Assembly: GCA_004335835.1 (NCBI GenBank)
Contig: RWJK01000178.1
Coordinates: 1-64,000, forward strand
Direction: 5' to 3'
Source of the DNA: Scenedesmus sp. ARA3
Taxonomy: Eukaryota; Chlorophyta; Chlorophyceae; Sphaeropleales; Scenedesmaceae
Length of the DNA: 64,000 nt
Shown here: in pieces, positions 23,889 through 36,700 of the stretch
How the letters are laid out: each line of letters starts with the position of its first letter
Numbering within the stretch: position 1 is the first letter of the stretch
Notes under the pieces: generated by a model
What the model was told of the DNA's origin: nothing
Databases searched by the model: none
What the model saw: the letters and a program-made list of their open reading frames with translations, nothing else
Program-made: the position numbers and the translations under genes

Positions 23889-26800
23889 GTTGCCGCGTAA
23901 TTTTCTTGTGCTGTGGAACAGTTGCAGTATGAATACAAGCTGCCAACGGCCCTGCATCTCAAACTTGTTGAATGCTGTGAAGGCAGTTGTCCCCACGGCA
24001 TGTCGCATCTGCTGCTGCGGGATTGTAGGTGGTTTTTTTTTGTTGTCCTGGGTTGTCTGAAAGCATATGAAGGTTGTCATGTGGCTGGTACTTGTAGTGG
24101 AGTAAGTGGAGGAGATTTTGTTGGAACAGCGGGCCAGTCGTGGCTGATCTTTGTTGTCTGGTCAGTACTGGGCGAATCTGTCTTGCTGGCAACTGCTGCC
24201 GCGCGGAGAACCTGGCTTGCGTGTCACAACCCTCGGCTGACCAAAAGGATTGCAAGTTGAGGTTGTTGGATAGATCACATTGGTGATATTTTGTTTGGCT
24301 GTTGGATGATGCAGCAGCAAACTCAATAGAATGGATTGAAGTTGTGTCTGGCCTTGACAGCGGGGACTGCGTGTGCTATGTTGCACTGCAACGCTGCACT
24401 GCGCAGCTTGACTGCTTTGCTTGTGCTGCCCCATGTGTACATGCACGTGGGGCCACCCTGAACACACCTTTGCAGCACTGCTGCTGTGGGCGTGCAGCAG
24501 AAACACTCTTATTTTTGTGCACCAGCTGAAATTGCAGCAGTTTTGGCGTGCCGGATGTTGCGGCAGCCACTGCTGTGACGGTCCGTTGACAAGTTGTTAC
24601 CCAGCCCCAGGCACGTTGAATGCAGCACTCTCACATGCTGGTGCTCGGTACTGCGCTGTGGCTGTAGTTGCTGTTGATCCCCTTGCGTAGTTTGCAGCAG
24701 CTGCTGTCCGACTGCAAGGTTGCAGCCTCAGCGGTGGTGCTGAACATGCAGCAGCTGCGGAGTCTGCTGCTCCAGCGTGCCCTGGCATCAAGTGATGCGC
24801 GTTGTTTACCGTGTCGCATCCTGCCGTCTTTCTGTGGCCTTTTCGTATGCAGCTGCAGATACCTCGCATGCTTGCAGCCTGGCGTCAGGCCTGGCTTGGA
24901 TGACATGCAGGCGTGCTGTGCTTGTTTTTGCACCCCTGTGCACTACTGGTTGAGCTGGACCGCACAGATGCCGTATGTTTTAACGTGGGAATCAGCAGGA
25001 TCAGGCACTCTTGCTGGCACGACATGACAGGAAAAGGTAGGCTGATGCGGGCTGTTGCGTCGTTGTGCAGCAGCATGTGCTGTCGTGCGCTGCTGCTTGT
25101 CTAAGATGTGTCTTGGCCAGAAGGCGCAGCGGCAAGGTGGTGTTGCCGGTGAACGCATTTGGTGGGACGACACTCATTATGTTGCACACAGGGTGTTGCT
25201 CTGGGGTTGTGAGGTGGCTTGCTGGTGTGCTGTACCGCCCCAGTATCAAAAGAGGACATGGAACCCTGAGCAACAGCTGCAACAGCACTGGAACTCACTG
25301 CACGTCTTTCATGTTCTGCAAACACAGTGCAGACTTACAACAGCGCAGGTGCAGGGACTGCAATGTGCATGTTGGTGTAAGGAGGCATCTTTTTGGCTGC
25401 CTGCGGTGTATTGCAGTAAATGCTGCATACTTGCGCAGGCTGGACTTTTGGTGCATGCAAAAGCTTGGGAGTGCTGTTGCTGCTGTGCGTGCTAGCAAAG
25501 TCCTGCAGCTGGGTGATGGCGTGGCTGTGGGGCGTACTGCCACCTTACTCACACGTGCTATGGCATGCTGGTGTCCAGCAAGCAGGGGATGCTGACCGGC
25601 AAAACAAACACATGATGCATGTGCGGCAGCGTGGCAAGCATATGCATGTGATGCCAGTTTGCACAGCAGACTTGCCATCTGAGGTGGAGAATTGGTACGC
25701 GCATTCCGTGCTCCGCTGAAGTAACAGCGGTGGCATGCATGGAGGGGGTTTGTCATGGATGGAGGGTAGTTGGTGTGTACAAAAACGTTTTCAGGGAGAC
25801 AGGGGTGTGCATGGGCAGCTGTTTTCCAGTCGGGCTGCGTCAGAACATTTGCAGGGAATGCTGTGTGTTGCTGCTTATGGGTGGATGACGATCGCTGCAG
25901 CTGCCAACCCTGCTAGTTGGTATTGTGGGGTGTTCACAACAGAAGCCGCACACCACACGGCGTTGCAGCATTGTGAGACCCCGCTAAGGTTATGTACCCT
26001 GTTATATATGGGTATGACAGCCCACGTGGCTGGTTACAGGTTGCAGTTTACCCAAATTACGCTGCCGCGGGCTCCTACTGCTCGCTGCAGCTAACAACTA
26101 TACATGTTGATGTGTACAATGCTAGCATTGCTCTCATGCACTTGCGTTTATGTGAATGATTGACAGAAGTTGCTACGGCCCTACGGCATGTTGTACAATA
26201 GATACTCATCTTGTGGACGCGCCTTGTCTGACAGAGTGTGTGTGTATGGCGTGTTCACTGTTCTTGCATTTGATTGAGAGTGCGCTGCAATGAAAGAGGT
26301 GCTGTGTGGCTTGCACATGTGCCTGCTTCAGCTGGCCTTGGACGGCCCGCAGTGCTGCCTTATTGCATTCCACCCTGCAACATGGGGTTGGTGGCTCTTG
26401 GCAATCTAGTCCAGCCATGTGACATGGCCTGGCGTATTGCTGCTGCCTTTCATGCCTATCATGATGTTGGCAGTGCCACTGCACAGGCGCCTGTGGCCAC
26501 AGGGGGGTGTATGCTGGATGCTGCTGCAGCTGGGGTGCCACCTGCTGCAGTGAGACCCACAGCTTGCAGGCAGCAGCATGGTACATGCAATGTGCAGCTG
26601 ACACTGTTGATCATTCATCAGCTTGCTGATGTGTTTGTTTTGAGCAGCCAGGGACTGTATGCTGCTGGTCTGTGCTTGGTTTTGGTCGATGACCAAACCA
26701 CAACCATGAGCGCAACATGCAATGCAAGAGCATTGCTTGCAGAAGCCCCTTGTGCAGGCAGAGGGTTGTGTGCATGTTTTTGCTGTGGCTCTTGAAGTAA

Positions 26801-27545
26801 CACAGCACGTCTTCTTGTACATGGTCTCAAAAAAGAGGTCGGTTGTCGTCGTGTTTGCTGCCCTTGACGCGGTAGGGCACATCCTGTATCTACTCAGCCG
26901 TGACAGCAGTGCTGCCAGTAACACAATGTGGACCTGTGCTGACAGAATGTCCACGTGCCGCAATTGCTTTGTATTGGAGCTGTTTCCAGGTACAACTGTG
27001 CGATACTTCACTCGCGATTTCACGCAGCGCGCCGTGCCTACCACACCCTGCAATAACATAGGGCGATGCCCCCGGCCCGGTTGACCGGCAGTTTGCTGAT
27101 CGTGCTAAGAAAGCAGTGATTTCAGCACCAAATACGTTACTTCCAAACATTTTGTTCATTATTTACAGTGCAGTGATTTCTCATTGGCAAGCATAGAATT
27201 CAAGGTACAGCCTGGCGCCACTCTTGGGTCGTCCAAGGGGACATCAGTCGGGGGTCCTGATCTTTGGCAGAGGCATGTATTCTTGTCCAGTAGCGCTTGT
27301 CTGACGCTTCTCGACGGAAAACGAATCTGAAGCATTCTGCAGTCTCTCGGCATACGGAGCGCACATGCCTTGGTGCTGTACAGTGCAGTTTACACACGTT
27401 GAGCAGCGCCCGGCTTGTAGTCGCCCGCAACAGTCTGCTTGAATCCTTTTTCAAGGCATACAGGAGCCCTTTCTGGGCACTTGTAGCGCCAGCGTCACAC
27501 GGCTTGATAGACGTTCAAACGCAGCCGCTGCCTCTGCGAACAGCC
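23889..27545. other. Long stretch without a supported gene
   Basis: About 3.7 kb in which I find no recognisable protein, RNA gene or mobile element. Open frames of up to about 215 codons exist on both strands (for example minus strand 26406-27059), but their reading lacks motifs and splice logic, and CAG/GC-rich DNA keeps many frames open by chance. Part of it must hold the 3' end of the giant gene and the promoter of the gene at 27546. Confidence 0.45.
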
Positions 27546-30500
27546 ATGAAAGGAGCGGCGAGAAAGAAGTGCATATACGCTTGCCTGCTGGTGGCAGCAG
27601 CAGCCGTCAGCTTTGCGCATGGTGCAGCAGCACAAGCTGCTACCTGCCCTAGCCTGACAGCAGACGACATTGGATCGCCCCAGATCCAGCAAACACTCTG
27701 GGGGAATGTCATCAAGGCATGCAGTGGGTTCACAGCTAACACTTTGCTGTTGTGTTTGACTTCAGTCAAATTGATGGCTTTGTGCTTGCACTTGCACTGT
27801 TGCTGTGTAAGAACTCTAGCTGGAGTTGTGACAGCTTGGCCAGCGCAAGCTGCTGGCAGAACTGCCGGAACATGCGCAGTTGCTCTGTATGCAGCATCTG
27901 CAGCTGTTGGTGCAGCGGCAGCCAGCTTGATGGATAGCAGGCTTTAGCAGCCCTGTGACCTGTTTTGAAGATGACAAGTGCAGAAGCAGCGCACGCACCA
28001 ATAGCTGCTGGCGGTGTTATGCCAGTAACGCAGCAACCTTGCATATCACTTCTGTTGCCAACTGCAGCGGGTGCACCGGCAAACCGTGCATGCTTAGCTT
28101 GACGCGGCTGCTGCTATCAAACCTGTTGCATGCACCTTTATGTGCTGCTGCCTCTTCCCTGCAACTGACGCGCTGCCGCTGCCGCTGCCGCTGCTGCTGA
28201 TGTTATCTGTCATCTGCCACCTGTCACGCGTCCTGCAAACAACCCACAGCCAGCAACAGCCCTGCCTCACCCGCCCCTCCCTGCGGGCCCTGCCACTGCG
28301 CACTGGTCAACGCAGTGGCACCCCGCCTCGCAAAGTCAAGCGCCATCCTCACCACTGAGATGTACACCGCCACTGCAGCCACAACTCTGTCTGCTACACT
28401 GAGCAGCTGCATGCGCGAGTTCTCCCTGCAAGTTCTTGAGAACACCGACCTGAAGATTGGCCAGCTCACCAGCATGGATGTGTGTGTGCCAGATGTCAGG
28501 ACAGTCACGCAGTGCTTAACCCAGCCGCCAGCTAGCTCCAACAGCACAGCCGCAAGCGCAAACAACGGCACTGCCCAGGCAGCGCTGCCAGCATGGGCAG
28601 ACCTCGTGCGTGACGCGAGCTGCGCGCTGGCAGCAGCCTCAAACTCAGCCGGCGTCAACGCATCTGCTGACAACGTCATGTGTGAGATGACAACAGGGGC
28701 CAGTGCATGGCTGCAGGAGTTTGTGGCAGCGCCAGCGCCTGCTGCTGACAGCAGCAGCAGCAGCGAGGGCCTGGCTATCTCCAGCAAGACTACAAGGGGC
28801 CCCATCCGCTGGAAGGCTGGCTGCTGGTGTGATGACAACTATGACCCCGTGTGTGACGCTGCCACACGCGTGCAGTACCCTAATCCCTGCAGCGCTGATT
28901 GCCAGGTGAGCAGCGGGGCTGGTACTTGTGTAGACATCCATGGTTGCGGCATCAACTATAATTTTCGCTTTGAATGCTTGCTCTGGACTATCACACGGAG
29001 GTTGCATGCCGCCATCAAACAGCCGCATAACACCAGCAGGGAGGTGCTTGGTCACTCATCAGGTTGTGGCACCACACTGCAGCTGTGGTGAGCAAAAGTC
29101 AAGCAGTACCTCTGTTCGCCTACTCTGCGCCTTTCGGCTTGCTGGATTGCTCAAAACCCCATCTTTAATCAGCCTGTTCCTGCCCCTGCGCTGCTTACCA
29201 AAACATTCTCCTTGCCGCCTGCAGTACGTCAAAAAGGCGGTGCCCTGCTCCTCACTGCCTCCTCTGGTGCGCCAAGGCCTGCTGCCTGGCGGTGACGGCT
29301 CAGTGCTGGTCTATGACAACGCGCTGTTCAAGTCTGCTGCTGCTCAGCCGGTGGCGTTTGATGGTGGCGTGCCTGCGCCCAAGGAGGCTGACGAGGACGC
29401 ACAGATGTTCTACTACTACTATGATGATGACGCAGACGACACACAGGTGCGGACGATAGGCATCGTTGTACACCGTGCCTTGGGATACCTGTCTGGGGTC
29501 TGACAGGAATGATATGCTCTGCAACTATCACGATGATGATGCAGATGATGCACCAAATAATAATATCCATTTCAACTATCACGATGATGATGCAGATGAT
29601 GCACCACATATTAATATCCATTTCAACTATCACGATGATGATGCAGATGATGCACCACATAATAATATCCATTTCAACTATCACGATGACGATGCAGATG
29701 ATGCACCACATATTAATATCCATTTCAACTGTCACGATGATGATGCAGATGATGCACCACATAATAATATCCATTTCAACTATCACGATGATGATGCAGA
29801 TGATGCACCACATAATGATATCCATTTCAACTATCACGATGATGATGCAGATGATGCACCAAAGAGGCCATGGCTGCATCTGCACATGCATCAGCCATGC
29901 AAATGGCTGAGGGCTCAGCCCAACTGGTCTAGCCTTTGTCACATGTACCTGTACTCACCTTGTTGCTGTGCACATATTGCACTTATGGAGGTCGATCGCT
30001 GCAGTCCATATGCAAACATGCTACAAAGGCTATATTCAACACAGTGCAGCTGCAGGGCATGTTGATTGCAGATGCAGACAACGCACAGCGTACTGGCACA
30101 GGTGGATCACACTGCTGCCCTTTTCTCCGCTGCTGCCTGTTCCGCACCACGCAGGACGCCCTCGACCTCAGCCAGGGCTTTGTGAAGGCGATGCGCGCTG
30201 CAAACATCGGAGCAAGCGACAAGGCCGCAGCAGCATCCCTGGAAGCCGCCAACGCCACCGCTGCAGCCAACAGCAGCGCTCCAGCCACCGTGCAGGCCCA
30301 AGACGGCCCCGCTGCCAGCTCCTCCACTGCAGCAATGCCGATTGCAGGCATGCTTGCAGAGGCGATGAATGTGACGAGGGTTGGCGGCTTGATGGCCAAC
30401 CTGCCCAACCTCACCAATCCGATCACTGTGATTGCCCGCGTGCGTGACGCTGTGGCGAACAGCACTGCTGGCGCGGCTGCTGCTGCTGCTGCCCGCCAGC

Positions 30501-32044
30501 CTGAGCGGCGTACGACTGTCAGGCTGAACACTGCTCAGGATCCAAGCCTGCCCAGCTGGCTCAACACCGGCAGCCCTGATGCAACGCCTGCTGTGTACAG
30601 CAGGTGAGCGGTGCCGCAGGTTGTTGCATAACAGGTGTTGTTGGCGACTGCTGCTGGCTGTCTTTCCAGTTACAGTGTCATTTTTGTTGTCCAGCTCAGC
30701 ATGTTGAATGCCCCTGACAGCGGCTGCATGCTCTGCCAGTGGCTGTGCACAGCTGGTTGAGTGCAACAGCCTTGCAGTATCCAGACATCAGTAACTTGCA
30801 GCGCACCTGCTCACTCAATCGACCTGCGACCATTACTGCACTTGTCCACTGACATGAAATGCCACCTGCTTTGTACCCCCGCTGTACACTGTTGCAGGAA
30901 CGCCGACCGCACCAGCCGCATCCTGGCTGCACTGATGGCCTCAGCGCGCAAGTCCAACACCCGTGATGACACTGCTGGCTTTGTGGCGCAGCTCAGTGGG
31001 GGCCTGGACCAGGTGCTGAAGAACGCAGAGGGCGCTGCCGCTGCGCGCCGCGCGTCCGCGTCTGCGACTGCCGCCACCCCTGGATCTGAAGGCGCGATTT
31101 CTGGTGAGTGATAAGATAATAATCTTCGATGTTGGAAGATATAACTTTGATGCAGTGCATGCTGGCACCAGCCAGGGTGGTTCTCAAGGTCTGGGATGAA
31201 CCGCAGTCCGTTGTTTTCCGCGTTGGAGCCAATAAATACGAGTTGAGCCTCACACGAAGTCAACAGGGCATGTGGCACAACTATGTGTCACACCTGGACC
31301 TCAGCAGGCCAGCTACCAGCCCAGCCTAGGATGCTCATGAAACACTCTTCTCAAGCATACCCCGCTATGCCTGCCAATTCATTTCCGCCCACAGGTGGCC
31401 TCTTCCGCAGCGCTGAGCCCGGCAACGCCACTGCAGCAGCACCAGCCCCTGTGCTGGGCGGTATGCTGACCACCCTCGAGGAGGCTGCAAGGAACAGCAC
31501 TGGCATGCTGGCCAATGCACTGAATGGCACCATGGTCAACGCAACGGCGGCGCTTGATGCTGCACGCCCTGTGCTTGCACTTGGTGGCGCACGCGACACG
31601 CCAATCCTGGACCAGCTGGATGTTTCAGTGCGTGGATTCGGTGATGTTGTGCAGAGGATTGGTGAGACCCTGCGTGAAGCTGGGAGTGCAGATAGGACCA
31701 ACATTGCTGCCCCAACTGTGCGTGCTGCTTCCGCAAACAACACTGCTGCAGCCAATACAACGAAGGCGACAGCAGCACCTGCAATGAACTCTACCATGGC
31801 CAACGCTACCATGGCCAATGCCACCATGGCCAATGCCACAGCAGCTGATGGTGCCATGGATACTCCCATGCTATCTGCAAACAGCACGGCAAATGCCAGC
31901 GCATCAAATGCAACCGCAGCAAACAGCACAGCCTCAGGCAGCATGGGTGATGATGATGGTGATAATGATGCTGCCGAGGTAGCGGGCAGCCAGCAGCAGG
32001 GCAGGAGGAGGCAGCGTAGCCGCCGTGCCATGCTGCTGCTGTAA
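27546..32044 (+). CDS. Secreted sequon-rich protein with Cys module and Kazal-like segment
   Basis: Six predicted exons, 27546-27723, 28250-28905, 29225-29446, 30155-30603, 30898-31103 and 31395-32044, join in consistent phase (1,0,0,2,1) to give 786 residues. A signal peptide is obvious (CIYACLLVAAAAVSFAHGAA). A Cys module follows (CGPCHCALVNAVAP), with later cysteines spaced as in the gene at 10014-11982. Exon 2 ends with a Kazal-like segment (CWCDDNYDPVC, then YPNPCSADC), which suggests protease inhibition or matrix binding. Later exons carry many N-x-S/T sequons, including the repeat ANATMANATMANAT. The C-terminus is Asp-rich, then basic, with no membrane anchor. Exon 3 ends in YYYYDDDADDTQ. 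A Cys-rich stretch at 27954-28110 in intron 1 might be an alternative exon. Confidence 0.75.
29522..29862. repeat. 51-bp minisatellite, seven units, in an intron
   Basis: Units start at 29522, 29573, 29624, 29675, 29726, 29777 and 29828 (the last is partial). The period is exactly 51 bp with few substitutions. The unit core, actatcacgatgatgatgca, resembles the end of the preceding exon (29414-29446, Tyr/Asp-rich). Because 51 is a multiple of three and lacks stops, several frames stay open through it. It lies within the 29447-30154 intron, and the surrounding splice sites join in frame without it. Confidence 0.93.
31793..31838 (+). repeat. 15-bp coding repeat (Thr-Met-Ala-Asn-Ala)
   Basis: Three consecutive 15-bp units (accatggccaaygcy) inside the last exon of the secreted Kazal-type gene encode T-M-A-N-A and create overlapping N-A-T glycosylation sequons. 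Confidence 0.9.
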
Positions 32045-32754
32045 ACTTGTTTTGTGACCAGTACCGGGCAGCATCTACTGCATAAAGTGATGTGTACAGG
32101 TGTGATAGCATGGCGCTATCGGGTGCATCCACATGTGCATCCACATGCACAGTGATGCGAGCTGAGCAATGCATTGGATGTGCTCAGTTTGCTGTTGCTG
32201 GTTAGGGCTGCTGCTGCAACAGCCTGGCATGCGCACGCATTGTCGAAAGCTGGCTGAGTGATGTGTGGGTTGTTAGCAGTTGGCGTGGAATGGTTCAGCA
32301 GGATGCTGAATAGCCTTCGTGATCATCTGCTTTAAAGCATTGGTAGGCGATCGGCCCACGGTGTTGAATTCCTTTCGTGACCCGTCATACTCGTGATCAG
32401 GCAGCTGCTTATGGCTGCGGATGTGTACTGGGCTGTTTGGTGTGTATGCAAACCAGGCTGTCGTTGATGCAGCATATGATGTGCGCACATGTGGCGCTAC
32501 TTGCAGCCAAGGGCTGTGCATAAATCTAGCTTGGGATGCTAGGTGTCCTGGCTGCTACAGCATGCCATGATGAGAGGTAAGTCTCTCGCACCTGACATTG
32601 CTCTTGGTTGGCCATGTGCCCACTTTCAATCTGGCAGTGGGCGCAGGTTGGGTTGGTTGATTAGTGTAGGTCTGCAACTATCTGGGCACGGATGGCGTCA
32701 GCAGTACTATGATGTTTGCAATCATGCATCATCGCCACGTATGTTAATATTATA

Positions 32755-32823
32755 AGGGTAGAATAGGGCAGGGGTAGGGCAGGGGGTACCCAGGGAATGC
32801 AGGGGGGTGGGTGGGTGGGGGGA
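32755..32823 (+). other. G-run cluster with G-quadruplex potential
   Basis: At least six runs of three or more G within about 70 nt, separated by loops of 1-14 nt (gggtagaatagggcagggg at the left). This fits the simple G-quadruplex pattern on the plus strand. It lies about 710 nt past the stop of the plus-strand gene and about 900 nt past that of GLG1 copy A, so a role in ending convergent transcription is possible but unproven. Confidence 0.6.
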
Positions 32824-32936
32824 CGGTGAGACAGCAGAGTGGCTGGCTGCTGGTGTGTGAGGTAACATATTCAATGCAGTGCACATCAGCAGCGACGCAA
32901 GCGGGATGCTGCAGTTCAACGACAGGGGAAGAGTGA

Positions 32937-33006
32937 GCAGTGCAGCATGTGCGCCTTTCAAGCATGTTCTGCAGTGCAGCATGTGTGCCTTGCAAGCATG
33001 TTCTGC
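32937..33006. repeat. 34-bp tandem duplication
   Basis: Two units start at 32937 and 32971 (gcagtgcagcatgtg and onward) with one or two substitutions. No coding role is seen. Confidence 0.88.
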
Positions 33007-33722
33007 GTGCTGATGCACGCTTAGCAGAGAGCATTGCCACGCACTGTGGTCGCAGGATGTACACCTACTTTTCAAGTAATGGGGCAAGCGTCGACCAAAG
33101 CAAACCTTGGACTCTCTCGGGGAATCCCCGTGCTGCCGAGCCGTGCACTAAGTTTACGTTCGCAGACCAGCGCAGAAGCCCCTGGCCATGCGTATGAGAT
33201 TCTGAGCCGGGTGTGCTGTATGTCGTTGTCCGTACAACTTGCTCGGGAGTGAACACCCAGGTGAGTTATCCACGCCTAGGCTGCATCAGGACCACGTAGA
33301 ACCCATTGACGGAAGTCCAAGGCATCGAGAACTGGATCGAAGAGCACCCCAGCCAATGCCGAGCAGCACTGCAAACCCAGCATGCCTCGACGCTACCGCC
33401 ATGCACAGCCACTACCTGAACCTGGAGCACAAGCCACCCATAACATTTGTTATGTGTAGCCCATAGCACCTGAGAACTCACATCAATGCCTGGCAGTCCC
33501 TAGCAATGCAGCTAGATGCAGCTACAAGCGTAAAGGTGGTGCAAGCGCTGAGCTTGCTGCAAGTGAGCGCCTGCCCACAAAATCCTCGCCCCGCACTGCA
33601 AGCGCTACTTCAGCAGTGTTTGCTGCTGCCGCCCTGTGAAAGCCTGCCGCGCGGCAGGTGCTAGCACTGTACACACTATCACTCCTACGATGCAATGCAC
33701 CCCACACACCCCACACCTGCTA

Positions 33723-36700
33723 TCAATCGCTGGACGCTACCCTGTTGTACCGCGGCTTCCCAGCCGACTTGAGCACAACTGTCACTGAATCCGGCACACC
33801 CTTATACTGCCGCCACGCATACGTCCCGCCAGCAGCCACCAGCACCACCATCGCCGCCATCCCGGCAATCGCCGTCCAGCCTGTTAGCGACAGGCTCTGC
33901 GCATTGCCTTTCCTGTCTCTGTTGAGCAGCGGCAGCCCAGTCTTGCTCTCTAGACTGCTGAGCTGGCTCTCCAGCAGTGCCACAGACAGCGTTGTTTCAA
34001 AGGCCCGCTTCATGTTAGGGGGCTCTGCCACATCAGCTAGCAGCTTGCACTCGTCTGACAGCTGCGGTGGGCTGCCAGGAGCCCCTGGTGCCTCCTTGAC
34101 GATCTTGCGGCTGGTGGCCTCTGCTGCCTGCAGCTGCTCCATCTGCGCAGCACACAAGGTCGGAAGAAGTGTGTGGTTGAGTTGCTATGAAGCAGCAGCA
34201 GCAGGTGCTCTGCTGCAAAACAATTGAGTCAGCACAAGCAGGAGGACATTGCAGCAGATTACACCTACATTTTCTGCACTGTGCCCGCTAGCAGCTCCAA
34301 CACCGCACACCAATACACTGCCGCCTGCTATCACACATTCATTCGGGTTGTACGCTGCCAGCGGCTCACCACATCCGCCAGGCACGTGCCGACCTGCCCA
34401 GGCACGCGATCCATGTTGGGCCGATCCTTCAGGCACACCCGCTGCACATCCGCATCACACTCGCGCGTCATAATGCTGTTGGGTGACCAAATAAAGAAGG
34501 CCATGTGCACTGCACGCCCCAGCTCCTTCTTGCAGTTGGGATCCAGGTCATCATAGTTGTGCACCAGGCAGCGGTACACCTCGCCGGTTTCTGAGGCCTG
34601 CGCGTCCTCGCTTTTGCACAGCGCGTCCACGTCTGAGCGGCAGGCGCGGCGCAGCATGGGGTCCAGCTTCCAGTTGGCTTGCCTGCGGGATGAGCAAGTG
34701 CAGAGGCATTGGAGCAATATTAGGGCGTGGTTGACACGCCAAGTACCCTGGCTGGGACAGGTCGATCAGCTAGATGGTGGCAGCTATCTGTACAAGGCAG
34801 CAACTTTGCAGAGCACGAGCGCTGAACACAGCGAAGGTGACGGCAGCCAGACAACATTGGCGCAAATCGCCATCTGCTGCGTTCTAGTGACACCTGCACC
34901 GCGTTAGCTGGCGCCTGCAGCGTGTTGCACTACCCCATCTGCTCGGCGGCATGTAACTCAGCAGCAGCTGTGCCCCTTGTGCCGCCCTCAAATCAGCATA
35001 CCTGCGCTGCAGCTTTGCGATGACCTCGTAGCGGCACTTGGGGCCAAAGTCGGGGTCAGCCAGCTTCTCCGCAAGGCACCTGCAGCATACAACGTGACAC
35101 GCCAGCACCAGCAACGTTGAGCTCAGCATACGACGGTGCAACGCAAGTCATCAAACAGCTGTGCTCTGCATGCAAGCACTTGTCCTGCAAGCCATCCCAG
35201 CAATCACAGCTGCCTGCTAATGACATGCACTGCTCATGCAGCGAACGCAGGCAGCACCCTCTGCTGCCAGCCACAACCCGCAGCCTGCACCCCAACTCAC
35301 CTGAACACGCGCGCAGAGCCTGGTGCAACGCCAGCGCAGAAGGCCTGCCGCTCGTCAGCGCAGGCTTTCAGCAGGTTGGGCCGTAGCTCAATGTGCTCTG
35401 CCTCCTGCTGCTCAAGGATCATCTCCTCGCGCCTGCATGCATCAGACAGCTCGCGCCGGTGCTCGCGCAGGCAGGCGTGCACGCGGCCCTCCCCTGCAAG
35501 GCAGCATGCAGCACGCGACAGGTGTAGGTATTGAATACAGCCGGGAAGAGAGTTGAGGGCTGCAGGCATAAAGGCCGCAGCAGAGCCTGCGCGGCCATCA
35601 CCAATAAAAACCATACACAGCAGCAGCTTGGGGGCGTTGGCAGTTGCATGCGCACGGCTGCAGTGCGTGAGGTACTCTCAGGCAACAGCTGTTGTACAGC
35701 CACCCTGTATGTTGAACCCTCAGACCATGGTGCCAGGACCCACAAGTAACTATCGCCTCAGGAAAATCGGAAAAATCAACAGCACTGGCTCCTGCCACCC
35801 ACCTGGCTCAACGTTCTTGCAGAACTTATCCACATCACCCCTGCAGTTTGCCGCCAAAATGACGTCATTGTTGAAGTTTGAAACCTCCATCTTCTCAAAG
35901 TACAGCACCTCCTTCCTGCAGCCCTCCGAGGTGATCTGGTCGCGCATCTCTGTCAGGCAGCGCAGCACAGTGCCGCCGCAGACCTGCTGGAAACAAACAA
36001 CAAACAGAGGGCATGCAGGGCATAAGCCAGTCAAAGGTGGCGAGGTTGCTACTCAATGACTACAGCATACAGGTACTGCGCCCATAAGCCCACTGTGGTA
36101 CAAGGCGCCTCAAATGTTGCTGTTTACAACCTGCACGCCCTGCAGCACCCCCTGCCTTGTAGCCAGCGCCACCCGCACAGCGCATACATGCACTGCCAGG
36201 AGCCACACCACGCACAGTGACGCACAACCAAAGCACTGCCGCACGCTGCACCTGCCGCAGTGCCTCACCTGGCCCTGCTCTGGCTTGCAGATGCCGCTGC
36301 ACAGGCTCTTAATGTCGGCCTTGCACTGGCTGGCCAGCCGGAAGTTGAAGCGGTAGTCCTGCGATGACTTCTGCTCATAGGAGGTCATCTCTTTGAGGCA
36401 CGCTTTGCCAAATTCCTTCTGGCCCTTGTTCTCCTGCAGGCACCTGCAGCAGTATACGCAGAGGCAGCGCAAGGCTCACACTTGTTGCCTGGCTATACAA
36501 TGTTCCACACGCGCGCCGACTAATGCTAATGCAAACTGAACCCAAGCCGCGCATCAGACGAGTGCACTAAACCAGCGCACACAGGCGCAGCGCTAAGTGC
36601 GGTCCTGGTTCAAACACATAAGGACTCCTTGCTGCGCCAAGCGCATGCTGTACATGCATGCAGCGGCAAAGCAAACCATCTAAGATGCTGCATACTCAAC

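Larger units (their letters stand above)
32045..33722. other. Convergent intergenic region
   Basis: This lies between the 3' ends of the Kazal-type gene (plus) and GLG1 copy A (minus). I see no supported gene. It contains a G-rich block at 32755-32823 and a 34-bp tandem duplication at 32937-33006. Confidence 0.55.

Noticed and set aside
26406..27084. Hydrophobic open frames on both strands
   Set aside because: Low motif content, no splice logic and no signal or domain; such frames arise by chance in this composition.
27954..28110. Extra Cys-rich exon in intron 1 of the Kazal-type gene (CFEDDKCRSSARTNSCWRCY)
   Set aside because: I could not find a donor upstream with the right phase; the direct 27723-28250 junction matches the related gene. 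It is kept only as a possible alternative exon.
29522..29862. Regular repeats resembling a CRISPR array
   Set aside because: The units are contiguous 51-bp near-identical copies with no unique spacers, inside an intron of a eukaryotic gene.
29466..30065. 199-codon open frame through the minisatellite as a coding exon
   Set aside because: It is out of phase with the preceding exon (phase 0 at 29446), several other frames and the minus strand are equally open, and exons 29446 and 30155 join cleanly without it.
33285..33450. Possible retroelement fragment
   Set aside because: The translated pieces look vaguely polyprotein-like in two competing frames, but there is no reverse transcriptase, integrase or terminal repeat motif.
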